Positions 56,868-64,000 of a stretch of DNA of 64,000 nucleotides are shown in pieces (within the stretch, counting starts at the first letter, position 1; each line of letters opens with the position of its first letter). The DNA comes from Marinobacter sp. (GTDB lineage: Bacteria > Pseudomonadota > Gammaproteobacteria > Pseudomonadales > Oleiphilaceae), in assembly GCA_014359475.1 (NCBI GenBank), contig JACIZI010000005.1, positions 114,463 through 178,462 of the forward strand. The letters are read 5' to 3'. Below the pieces are notes generated by a model. The model was not told the DNA's origin, did no database searches, and worked only from the letters and a program-made list of their open reading frames with translations. Made by a program: the position numbers and the translations under genes.

Positions 56868-58279
56868 GCCTTGATACATATCCAAGATACAAAAACTCAA
56901 ATATCGAATGGATCGGGGAAGTGCCCGCGCACTGGCGGGTAGCATCACTGCGGTGGTATGCGTCGATCCAAGGTGGGGTGGCCAAGGGAAAAAACTACAA
57001 TGCCGAAACTCCTGTAGTCGATCTCCCATACCTTCGAGTAGCAAATGTTCAGGATGGATTCTGTGACCTTTCGTCAGTAAGTACCGTGACTGTCGCGGTC
57101 TCCGAAGTCGACCGATACCGGCTTCATCCCGGTGATGTGTTGATGAACGAGGGTGGTGATAACGATAAGCTTGGACGTGGTGCAGTGTGGCAGGGGCAGG
57201 TCGAAAACTGCCTTCACCAGAACCATGTATTTGCGATCCGGCCCAACCGGCACCTTCTCCCGTACTGGCTTTCCATGTTCACTCGCTCGGCTGCAGCCCG
57301 CTCATACTTCTACCTTTACTCAAAACAGAGCACCAACCTGGCCTCGATATCCTCTAGCAATGTCATGTCTTGCCCATTGCCATTTCCCTCAACTCAAGAA
57401 CAGCGCCAGATACTGGGATTTTTAGACCACGAAACCGCTAAAATCGACGCCCTAATCCGCGAGCAGGAGCGCCTGATAGAACTGCTTCAGGAAAAGCGCC
57501 AGGCGGTGATTTCCCATGCGGTGACGAAGGGGTTGGATCCGGATGTGCCGATGAAGGACTCCGGGGTGGAGTGGCTTGGGGAGGTGCCGGCGCATTGGAG
57601 AGTCGGAAAGTTAAGGTGGTATGCAACCATCCAAGGAGGAGTTGCGAAAGGTAAGGACTATCAGGATCAGAAAACGGTTTCTCTTCCCTATTTGCGAGTT
57701 GCAAACGTCCAAGCAGGTTACGTGGACTTGACGGAAGTGAAGGAGATAGCGGTCCTGGAGTCTGAGATTGAGCGGTATAGCTTGAGGCATGGTGACGTCC
57801 TCATGAATGAGGGGGGAGACAACGATAAATTAGGGAGAGGAACAGTATGGAGAGCCGAAATAGAACCTTGCCTGCATCAGAATCATGTTTTCGCCATTCG
57901 CCCAAATAGGTATTTGACGCCTGAGTGGCTGGCAATGTTTACCCAATCAAGCCGGGCTCGTTCGTATTTCTTCCTTAACTCAAAACAAAGTACGAATTTG
58001 GCATCAATATCATCTAGCAACGTGATGAACCTAGATTTGCCGATGCCTTCAGTGGATGAGCAGGAACGAATACTTCAATTTCTCGAGTCTGAACTTCAGC
58101 AATTCACTGATTTACAAAAACAAGCAGATAAAGGAATTCAACTACTTTTGGAGCGCCGGTCAGCCCTAATTTCAGCCGCTGTCACCGGGAAAATCGATGT
58201 CCGTAACTGGCAGCCACCAGTCGATGAAAGCGCCTTTGATGAAGAGGTACGCCAAGCCGGGATGGAGGCAACGGCATGA
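56864..58279 (+). CDS. hsdS: Type I restriction-modification specificity subunit HsdS with two near-identical target-recognition domains
   Basis: A 471-residue specificity subunit with the normal layout TRD1 (about 20-170), central coiled-coil spacer ([20 protein letters not shown]), TRD2 (about 234-385) and distal conserved helices. Unusually, the two TRDs are about 70% identical by hand alignment, sharing blocks such as [12 protein letters not shown] and [14 protein letters not shown], so both half-sites should be alike and the target close to palindromic. In the first shared block 9 of 12 codons differ synonymously (57146-57181 against 57806-57841), and TRD2 uses more AT-rich codons. The start is GTG; the end overlaps the next gene by ATGA. 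Confidence 0.93.
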   Translation: MSLDTYPRYKNSNIEWIGEVPAHWRVASLRWYASIQGGVAKGKNYNAETPVVDLPYLRVANVQDGFCDLSSVSTVTVAVSEVDRYRLHPGDVLMNEGGDNDKLGRGAVWQGQVENCLHQNHVFAIRPNRHLLPYWLSMFTRSAAARSYFYLYSKQSTNLASISSSNVMSCPLPFPSTQEQRQILGFLDHETAKIDALIREQERLIELLQEKRQAVISHAVTKGLDPDVPMKDSGVEWLGEVPAHWRVGKLRWYATIQGGVAKGKDYQDQKTVSLPYLRVANVQAGYVDLTEVKEIAVLESEIERYSLRHGDVLMNEGGDNDKLGRGTVWRAEIEPCLHQNHVFAIRPNRYLTPEWLAMFTQSSRARSYFFLNSKQSTNLASISSSNVMNLDLPMPSVDEQERILQFLESELQQFTDLQKQADKGIQLLLERRSALISAAVTGKIDVRNWQPPVDESAFDEEVRQAGMEATA

Positions 58280-59196
58280 GCCGCGGTCGCGGAATCCGTC
58301 TGTTCTTAGTTGATGGCACTCCGAACGGCTTGTTGACCGCCGAAATCATGAACTGGACTGGCCACGCCCTGACGGGGCCCCGCACCAAACTGACCGAGTT
58401 GGTGCAGAGGCCAGAGTGCGGTCGTACCGGTGTGTATTTCCTGGTTGGCCCAGATCCAGACAACGCCATGCGTCCTTTGGTCTACATCGGCGAATCCGAT
58501 GATGTGGCCAAGCGACTGAAACAGCACAACCGTCCGGAGCCCCAAGGCGGCAAGGATTTCTGGGAACGGGTGTGCCTGATCACCAGCAAAGATCAGAATC
58601 TCACCAAAGCTCATGTGAAATACCTGGAAAGCCAGCTCATCACCATTGCCAAGCAATCCGGACGCTGTGGTCTGGTCAACGGTACCGCCCACGATTACAC
58701 CGTGCTCCCTGAGTCCGATCAGGCGGACATGGCGTTCTTCATCGAGCAAATTCGCATCACCCTTCCGGTTCTGGGTTTCGACTTCCTCCGAGAGCCTGCT
58801 GCGCTGCACACCAAGTCGCCATCGTCCGACGAAGACACATTGTTTGAGATGGAATTGCCAAAATACGGCGTTAAAGCGCAGGCACGAGAAATTGATGGCA
58901 GTTTTGTCGTCCTTCAGGGATCTGAAGCCCGTCCCAAATGGACAGCCAAGGCTAACGGTTATGGCAACCTGTACGACCAGTTGGTGAAGGATGGAATGCT
59001 GGCAGACGAGACCAACGGGAAACGGCTGTTTGCCCAAGACTATGAATTTAACAGTCCAAGTGCCGCTGCGGCTATTGTATCCGGCCGAAATGCCAATGGC
59101 CGAATCAGCTGGATGGTCAAGGGTAGCCAGACAACCTATGGAGACTGGCAAAGCTCACTCGTTGAGGCTCAGGATTCGCCAGAGCTCACGGACTGA
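58276..59196 (+). CDS. GIY-YIG nuclease-domain protein with C-terminal DUF4357
   Basis: A 306-residue protein. The GIY-YIG core is recognisable: GVYFLVG (52-58), VYIGES (69-74), the arginine of DVAKRLKQHN (R80) and a metal-binding glutamate candidate in VKYLESQL (E118). The C-terminus (FNSPSAAAAIVSGRNANGRI, about 257-276) matches DUF4357, often found attached to such proteins. It is embedded in the hsd operon with a 4-base overlap with hsdS. Proteins of this type often neighbour type I systems; whether it cuts DNA or helps the system is not known to me. Confidence 0.82.
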   Translation: MSRGRGIRLFLVDGTPNGLLTAEIMNWTGHALTGPRTKLTELVQRPECGRTGVYFLVGPDPDNAMRPLVYIGESDDVAKRLKQHNRPEPQGGKDFWERVCLITSKDQNLTKAHVKYLESQLITIAKQSGRCGLVNGTAHDYTVLPESDQADMAFFIEQIRITLPVLGFDFLREPAALHTKSPSSDEDTLFEMELPKYGVKAQAREIDGSFVVLQGSEARPKWTAKANGYGNLYDQLVKDGMLADETNGKRLFAQDYEFNSPSAAAAIVSGRNANGRISWMVKGSQTTYGDWQSSLVEAQDSPELTD

Positions 59197-59228
59197 ACCC
59201 ACAAAGATCTGGAATAAGGCAGTACCTC

Positions 59229-60056
59229 ATGACATCAATAATCAGACTGGCTGGCGTCGCTGTTTTGGGTAGCTTTGCTCTCGCGGGTTGCCAAACTACT
59301 GGTGTTACCCAGAAGCTTCATACCGAAATGTATCCCCCGCTTGGATGGCCAATCAGCGCGGAAATCGGTGAAACCGTGTTAGAGCGCACCCGAGGCATTG
59401 GTTCTCCAGGGTTTAAGCTTGAAGACCTGGAGTTTGAGCAAGGCGGGTATCGATTCTTCTTGCCAGGCGACCACTATCAAATCGGTTATGAATCGCCCGA
59501 GGGTGAGAGTATTGCCTATGGTTACGGCAACCTGAAGCCTCTCAACGAGGGCACCTCCATCGCTGGAGCAAATTACCAGCTTGTGGCGGGCCCAACGGAT
59601 ACCGGTTGCACCCTCAAAGTTTCCAATCTGAACTTAATGAACGAGGACGGCAAACTCATCACAAACTGGGCATCGAACGATCGGGGGGAGCAACCGGAAA
59701 AGAATGCCATCTCCATCGGTGGTCGGACGATTCTGAGCGGCTCCATCCTCGGGGGCTCACAAGCCATGTTTGCTGTCGAAGTGCCAGAAGATCAGTGTAC
59801 CAAGCGATACAAGTTCGCGAATTATGGGCAAACTTTTCGGCAAGAGTTGATTTATCTGGGACGCTCTGGCGACGAGCTGTCGTTTAAATACCGTGAGTTC
59901 TCGGGGAACCTTGCCAGACCAGCATTCTCTGCAGACCTGAAATATGATCTCTCGGAGAGCCAGACCATCGGTTATCGCGGAGCTCGCATTGACGTTATTG
60001 AAGCGGGCAACCAGGTCATCCGCTATCAAGTACAAAGCAATATTCAAGGTATCTAA
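59229..60056 (+). CDS. Putative lipoprotein inside the hsd operon
   Basis: A 275-residue protein with a lipoprotein signal (LAGVAVLGSFALAGC, Cys at about residue 21) and a beta-rich mature domain containing two further cysteines (DTGCTLKV and PEDQCTKRY) that may pair. I do not recognise the family. It is 32 bases after the GIY-YIG gene and 45 bases before hsdR, all on the same strand, so it should be cotranscribed with a cytoplasmic restriction system although it would be exported. It may be an unrelated passenger. Confidence 0.72.
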   Translation: MTSIIRLAGVAVLGSFALAGCQTTGVTQKLHTEMYPPLGWPISAEIGETVLERTRGIGSPGFKLEDLEFEQGGYRFFLPGDHYQIGYESPEGESIAYGYGNLKPLNEGTSIAGANYQLVAGPTDTGCTLKVSNLNLMNEDGKLITNWASNDRGEQPEKNAISIGGRTILSGSILGGSQAMFAVEVPEDQCTKRYKFANYGQTFRQELIYLGRSGDELSFKYREFSGNLARPAFSADLKYDLSESQTIGYRGARIDVIEAGNQVIRYQVQSNIQGI

Positions 60057-60101
60057 GCGAAAACCGGGTACCAAGCGGGTCAAAGGATACAAGGAGTAGT
60101 C

Positions 60102-63100
60102 ATGGCTGACAGCCGAGAGAGAGCGTTCCAGAACGACATCATCGCAGCCCTGCACGATCAGGGTTGGCTGGTCGGCAAGGCGTCTGAGTACGACAAGGTG
60201 AATGCCGTGTACCCGGAAGACCTGATTGGTTACTTCCAGGAGGCCTGGCCAGACCGATGGGAAAAGTTCTGCAAGGGCAACCCTCAGAACCCGGAAAAAG
60301 TGCTCATCCAGAAAACCGTTCGGGAGCTGGAGAAAAAGGGCACCCTCGATGTGCTCCGCCATGGCTTCAAAGTACCGGGTGTAAAAATCGACCTGTGCAG
60401 CTTCAAGCCGGATCACCGCATGAATCCGGACACAGAGCGTCGATACAACGCCAACCGGTTACGTGTGGTCGAGGAAGTCTCCTATTCGCCTCATGCCCGC
60501 ACCGGGGATTACAATCCACGGCTGGACCTGGTGCTCTTCGTGAATGGGATTCCGACGGCGACGCTGGAGCTCAAAAGCGAGTTCAAGCAAACCGTCGAAC
60601 ACGCCAAGCGCCAATACAAAAAGGATCGTCCGATAAAGGATCCGGTTACACGGAAGCCGGAGCCATTGTTGACGTTCAAGCGTGGGGCATTGGTCCATTT
60701 CGCGGTCAGCCAGGACGAAGTGGCGATGACCACCCGGCTGAATGGAAAGGAGACTTTCTTCCTGCCGTTTAACCGAGGTACGGCCGATGGTGGTGCCGGG
60801 AATCCACGCGCCGAGGACGAGGGTAGCTACGCCACGGCTTACCTGTGGGAGCAACTGTTCCAGAAGGATGCCTGGCTCAAGGTTCTTGGCCGTTTCCTGC
60901 ACCTGGAAAAGAAAACCGAAGAAGATTTCCACGGTAACCGGAAGACCAAGGAAACCCTTATTTTTCCCCGGTACCACCAGTGGGACGTGGTCAACCAGCT
61001 GATTCAGACGACCCGAGAAGAAGGTGCCGGAAAACGCTACCTCATCCAGCACAGTGCGGGCTCCGGCAAATCCAATTCCATTGCCTGGGCAGCCCATCAG
61101 CTGGCGCAGCTCTACGATAACGAGGGCAACAAGCTGTTCAGCTCGGTCATCGTCGTGACTGACCGAACGGTGCTGGATAGCCAGCTTCAGGACACCATCT
61201 ACCAGTTTGAGCACGCTCAGGGCGTGGTTCGACCCATCAATCGTGATTTGGGCAACCAGAGTAAATCGGAGCAGCTGGCTGAAGCTCTGGCCGAGCAGAC
61301 CCGTATCATCATTGTGACCATCCAGACCTTCCCGGCGTTGTTCGATGCGCTGGAGAAGTATCCCAAGCTGGCGTCAGGGCGGTACGCCGTGATCGCAGAC
61401 GAGGCTCACTCTTCGCAAACTGGCTCTTCCGCAACCAAGCTGAAAGCCATCCTGGGTGGTGATTTACCCGAAGGGGAGGAAGTCAGTGCGGAAGAGCTGC
61501 TGGATGCCGCCGTCTCGGCTCGAAAGCCCAGTCAGGACATCAGCTACTACGCCTTTACCGCGACACCTAAGGCCAAGACCATTGAGCTGTTTGGCCGTGA
61601 GCCGGATCCATCACAGCCTCGAAGTGAGTCCAATAAGCCAGAGCCTTTCCATGTGTACTCCATGAGACAGGCTATTGAGGAAGGCTTCATCATTGATGTA
61701 CTCCGGCGCTATACAACCTATGCCGTCGCCTGGAAGCTGGCTCACCCGGACGCAGAGGACGATGAGGTCGATTCCAAGAAGGCCCGAACCACGCTGGCCA
61801 AATGGGTGCGCCTGCACCCATACAACATCAGCCAGAAGGTTGAGGTCATCGTTGAGCACTTCCGGGAAAACGTCCGGCACCTGCTGGATGGCCAGGCCAA
61901 AGCCATGGTGGTGACCAGCAGTCGGCAGGAAGCCGTCCGTTACCAGCTGGCCATGCAGCAGTACATCCAGGACAAGGGCTATCAGGACGTTCATCCACTG
62001 GTGGCCTTCTCAGGCAGCCTGCCACCAGATGATGTGATCCCGGAAGAAGTCACCGAAACCAGCAGTCTTTTGAACCCAGGCCTGAATGGTCGCGATCACG
62101 CCAAGGCGTTCGACACAGACGAGTACAACGTGATGCTGGTTGCCAATAAATACCAAACGGGCTTTGACCAGCCGAAACTCTGCGCCATGTACGTGGACAA
62201 AAAGCTCAAGGGTGTGGAGTGTGTTCAGACACTCTCACGGCTGAACCGGCTGTTCCCGGGCAAGGAAACCTTCATCCTGGATTTCATCAACGATGCTCAG
62301 GACATCCTCGACTCCTTCCTGCCGTACTACAACAAGGCTGAACTGACCGGGGTTTCTGACGCCCAGGTGGTTTATGACATCCAGGAAGCTCTGGATGCCG
62401 AGCAGGTGTACCACTGGGACGAAGTAGAAGCCTTTGCGCGGGCGTTCTTCGATCCCAAAGCAGAATCCTCCAAGCTCAGCTATTACTGCCAACCGGCCCG
62501 GGAGCGCTTCAACAAGCGGTACAAGCTGCTTCACGACGAGCGAGCACAGGTCCGAGCGGCCCGGAAACAGGCTGAGGCTGATGGGAATACCATTGGTCTG
62601 AAGCAGGCCGACGCATCTTTGAAGGAGATTGACGAAGGTCTGGATCAGCTCGATCTGTTCAAGAAAAACCTTGGAAGTTTTGTTCGGACCTACGAGTTCC
62701 TGTCCCAGATCGTATTTTTTGAGGATTCAGAGCTCGAGCAGTTGTGTGTTTTTTCAAAACACCTGTTACCACTGCTGCGCCAGGAGGTTTTGGACGATGA
62801 TGAAATTGATATCTCAGAGCTAGCACTGAGTCATTACCGAATCACCAAGCGAAAGGAGCATGAGCTGCGATTAGAGGGGGAGGATGACCCGGACGGCTTG
62901 GATCCGATTACAGGTGTTGGCACCGGAAAACCTCATGATATAGAGATGAAGCGCCTCTCCGAAATCATCGAAAAGTTAAATGACATCTTCGGTGCTGAAG
63001 TCAGTGATGAAGACCAGCTGCACTTTGCCAATGGCATTGCTGATCGGGTTCGCCGGGATGAAGCAGTGATGGCACAGGTAAACAGCCATTCAACGGATCA

Positions 63101-63287
63101 AGTGATGCATGGGCTGTTTCCGAAGCGGCTTACCGATTTGGTTCTGGATTCGATGACGGATCACGAAAAGCTGTCGATGGAAATTTTGGATAATGAAGAT
63201 AATCAAAAAGCTTTCGCACTTTTGATACTGAGGCTGTTAACGGAACAGCGCCGAGAGATTATGAGCTGGGTAACCCCTGATCCTTAA
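60102..63287 (+). CDS. hsdR: Type I restriction endonuclease motor subunit HsdR
   Basis: The 1061-residue restriction and translocation subunit. The PD-(D/E)xK nuclease motif is visible as D142 and E156-x-K158 in PRLDLVLF and TATLELKS. The superfamily 2 translocase follows, with Walker A AGSGKS (319-324), DEAH box (433-436) and the YQTGFDQP-type C-terminal helicase motifs, then a long helical HsdM-interacting region. CAAGGAG precedes the ATG. With hsdM and hsdS it makes a complete, apparently intact system. Confidence 0.95.
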   Translation: MADSRERAFQNDIIAALHDQGWLVGKASEYDKVNAVYPEDLIGYFQEAWPDRWEKFCKGNPQNPEKVLIQKTVRELEKKGTLDVLRHGFKVPGVKIDLCSFKPDHRMNPDTERRYNANRLRVVEEVSYSPHARTGDYNPRLDLVLFVNGIPTATLELKSEFKQTVEHAKRQYKKDRPIKDPVTRKPEPLLTFKRGALVHFAVSQDEVAMTTRLNGKETFFLPFNRGTADGGAGNPRAEDEGSYATAYLWEQLFQKDAWLKVLGRFLHLEKKTEEDFHGNRKTKETLIFPRYHQWDVVNQLIQTTREEGAGKRYLIQHSAGSGKSNSIAWAAHQLAQLYDNEGNKLFSSVIVVTDRTVLDSQLQDTIYQFEHAQGVVRPINRDLGNQSKSEQLAEALAEQTRIIIVTIQTFPALFDALEKYPKLASGRYAVIADEAHSSQTGSSATKLKAILGGDLPEGEEVSAEELLDAAVSARKPSQDISYYAFTATPKAKTIELFGREPDPSQPRSESNKPEPFHVYSMRQAIEEGFIIDVLRRYTTYAVAWKLAHPDAEDDEVDSKKARTTLAKWVRLHPYNISQKVEVIVEHFRENVRHLLDGQAKAMVVTSSRQEAVRYQLAMQQYIQDKGYQDVHPLVAFSGSLPPDDVIPEEVTETSSLLNPGLNGRDHAKAFDTDEYNVMLVANKYQTGFDQPKLCAMYVDKKLKGVECVQTLSRLNRLFPGKETFILDFINDAQDILDSFLPYYNKAELTGVSDAQVVYDIQEALDAEQVYHWDEVEAFARAFFDPKAESSKLSYYCQPARERFNKRYKLLHDERAQVRAARKQAEADGNTIGLKQADASLKEIDEGLDQLDLFKKNLGSFVRTYEFLSQIVFFEDSELEQLCVFSKHLLPLLRQEVLDDDEIDISELALSHYRITKRKEHELRLEGEDDPDGLDPITGVGTGKPHDIEMKRLSEIIEKLNDIFGAEVSDEDQLHFANGIADRVRRDEAVMAQVNSHSTDQVMHGLFPKRLTDLVLDSMTDHEKLSMEILDNEDNQKAFALLILRLLTEQRREIMSWVTPDP

Positions 63288-63324
63288 TATTGAAGAAACG
63301 ATTTAATGCGTAAGCTTGGCACCT

Positions 63325-63885
63325 TTAGGGCATATCTCCAAAGAACTCTCCTTGAATGAACAAGAGGGTTTTAGCATAAGCTGTTAAGGACACTGCTGAC
63401 AGGGTAATTTCCCACCCTGATGGACAAAGGGTGGGTTGATCCTGAGATGTTAATGTGACTCCTTCGTATGACAGCCGCACTGGATTTAATTTGGTCCCTC
63501 GAGCCGCAAAAAAACTGTGGAAGTGGGGGTTACTCCAGCCCCAGAGAATACGATTACAACTGTCTACCATCACAATAGCACATGGTTTAAATGATACCTC
63601 CACAAGTCTGCAAGCAGTTGCTGTCAAACTAGTGTGATATCGGGCAGCGAGACTAGCGGCCAGCTCAAGGTTGAAAATTTTCGCGTTAACCACATGTCCC
63701 CGAATATCCGAAGTTGGCATTAACAAGTTTGAGGCAAAAACATTCGCCTCTCGCTCAATATCTATCCCGTGGGGCGGACCGCCCAGATTCTCTATATCTT
63801 CTGCGGAACAGCGTATTTCTTTACGGTCTTTGTGTAGGCAATAATGGCCAAGCTCGTGGCCAATGGTGAAGTTTTTTGCCCACCC
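63325..63885 (-). pseudogene. Truncated ImmA/IrrE-type zinc metallopeptidase
   Basis: The open frame encodes FTIGHELGHYCLHKD, with the zinc motif HELGH, then DIEREANVFASNLLMPTSD, which are the conserved segments of ImmA/IrrE peptidases that cut phage-type repressors or stress regulators. The frame is closed by a TAA only 9 codons before HELGH, and no start codon lies between, so the N-terminal part that normally precedes HELGH is missing. The C-terminal 100 residues are family-variable. The break coincides with the IS3-like sequence. Confidence 0.7.
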
Positions 63886-63887
63886 TT

Positions 63888-64000
63888 AAGGCCACACCTT
63901 GAATTGCTGCCCGTTTCCAGATCCACCCCACCATAGTCAGCACCTGGAAGCGCGACCTATTGGAGAGCGCGTCCGACCTCCTCGAAGGCAAGAGTATAAT
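63888..64000 (+). mobile_element. Fragment of an IS3-family transposase OrfA gene
   Basis: In one frame from 63903 the sequence reads IAARFQIHPTIVSTWKRDLL, then ESASDLLEGKSI, the helix-turn-helix end of IS3/IS911-type OrfA. The preceding in-frame KATP and TGA suggest a small deletion compared with the usual KGHTLEEIAARF, and the first ~20 codons are absent. It continues beyond the window, so the rest of the element may be intact or not. Confidence 0.65.

Overview
The window is about 64 kb of chromosome from a gammaproteobacterium, most likely Marinobacter or a close relative. This is inferred from high GC, from gene order shared with Pseudomonas (pilT-yggS-proC-yggT-metX-metW-rdgB-hemW, and lptM-lysA-dapF-DUF484-xerC near cyaA and argH), and from the gene content. 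Two parts are clear: a housekeeping backbone (1 to about 45.88 kb) and an accessory region (about 45.89 to 64 kb) inserted just upstream of argH.

Backbone. 1-9.1 kb: the start of pilT, then a rightward series yggS, proC, yggT, a dynamin-like GTPase, metXW, a DUF4426 protein, rdgB and hemW. 9.3-11.9 kb: trmB, comM (yifB) and ubiK on the minus strand. 12.0-14.0 kb: glnK-amtB behind a well-formed sigma-54 promoter with NtrC-like enhancer sites, closed by a strong bidirectional terminator. 14-17 kb: divergent speE and speA (polyamine synthesis). 17-18.3 kb: an ECF sigma factor and a ChrR-type zinc anti-sigma factor, with a matching ECF promoter in front. 18.5-26.6 kb: tcdA, an Na+/H+ antiporter, a leftward set of small-molecule enzymes, two small unknown proteins and an MFS exporter. 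26.7-33.3 kb: a PlpD-type patatin/autotransporter, hypothetical proteins, a BvgS-like sensor kinase and a DUF2789 protein. 33.4-45.9 kb: a diguanylate cyclase coupled to xerC-DUF484-dapF-lysA-lptM, cyaA, a degenerate GGDEF-EAL protein and argH.

Accessory region, part 1 (about 45.89-54.10 kb). This looks like a complete small mobile island of the GInt type. Four overlapping minus-strand genes encode three different tyrosine recombinases and a small coiled-coil DNA-binding protein (ginABCD layout). A cargo of AT-rich, unrecognised envelope-type genes follows, and then an AT-rich end beside argH. A 15-base sequence occurs in inverted orientation at both proposed ends, with 13 of 15 positions matching. 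The AT-rich end also carries three copies of a motif spaced exactly 40 bases apart.

Accessory region, part 2 (about 54.27-64 kb). A serine resolvase gene is followed by a type I restriction-modification operon: hsdM, hsdS, a GIY-YIG/DUF4357 protein, a lipoprotein and hsdR. The two target-recognition domains of HsdS are about 70% identical to each other, which predicts a palindromic DNA target, unusual for type I systems. The window ends in a scar where a truncated ImmA/IrrE-type peptidase gene abuts a fragment of an IS3-family transposase gene. The expected backbone neighbour beyond argH (algZ/algR/hemC in Pseudomonas) is not reached, so the insertion extends past the window. No rRNA, tRNA or CRISPR array was seen.
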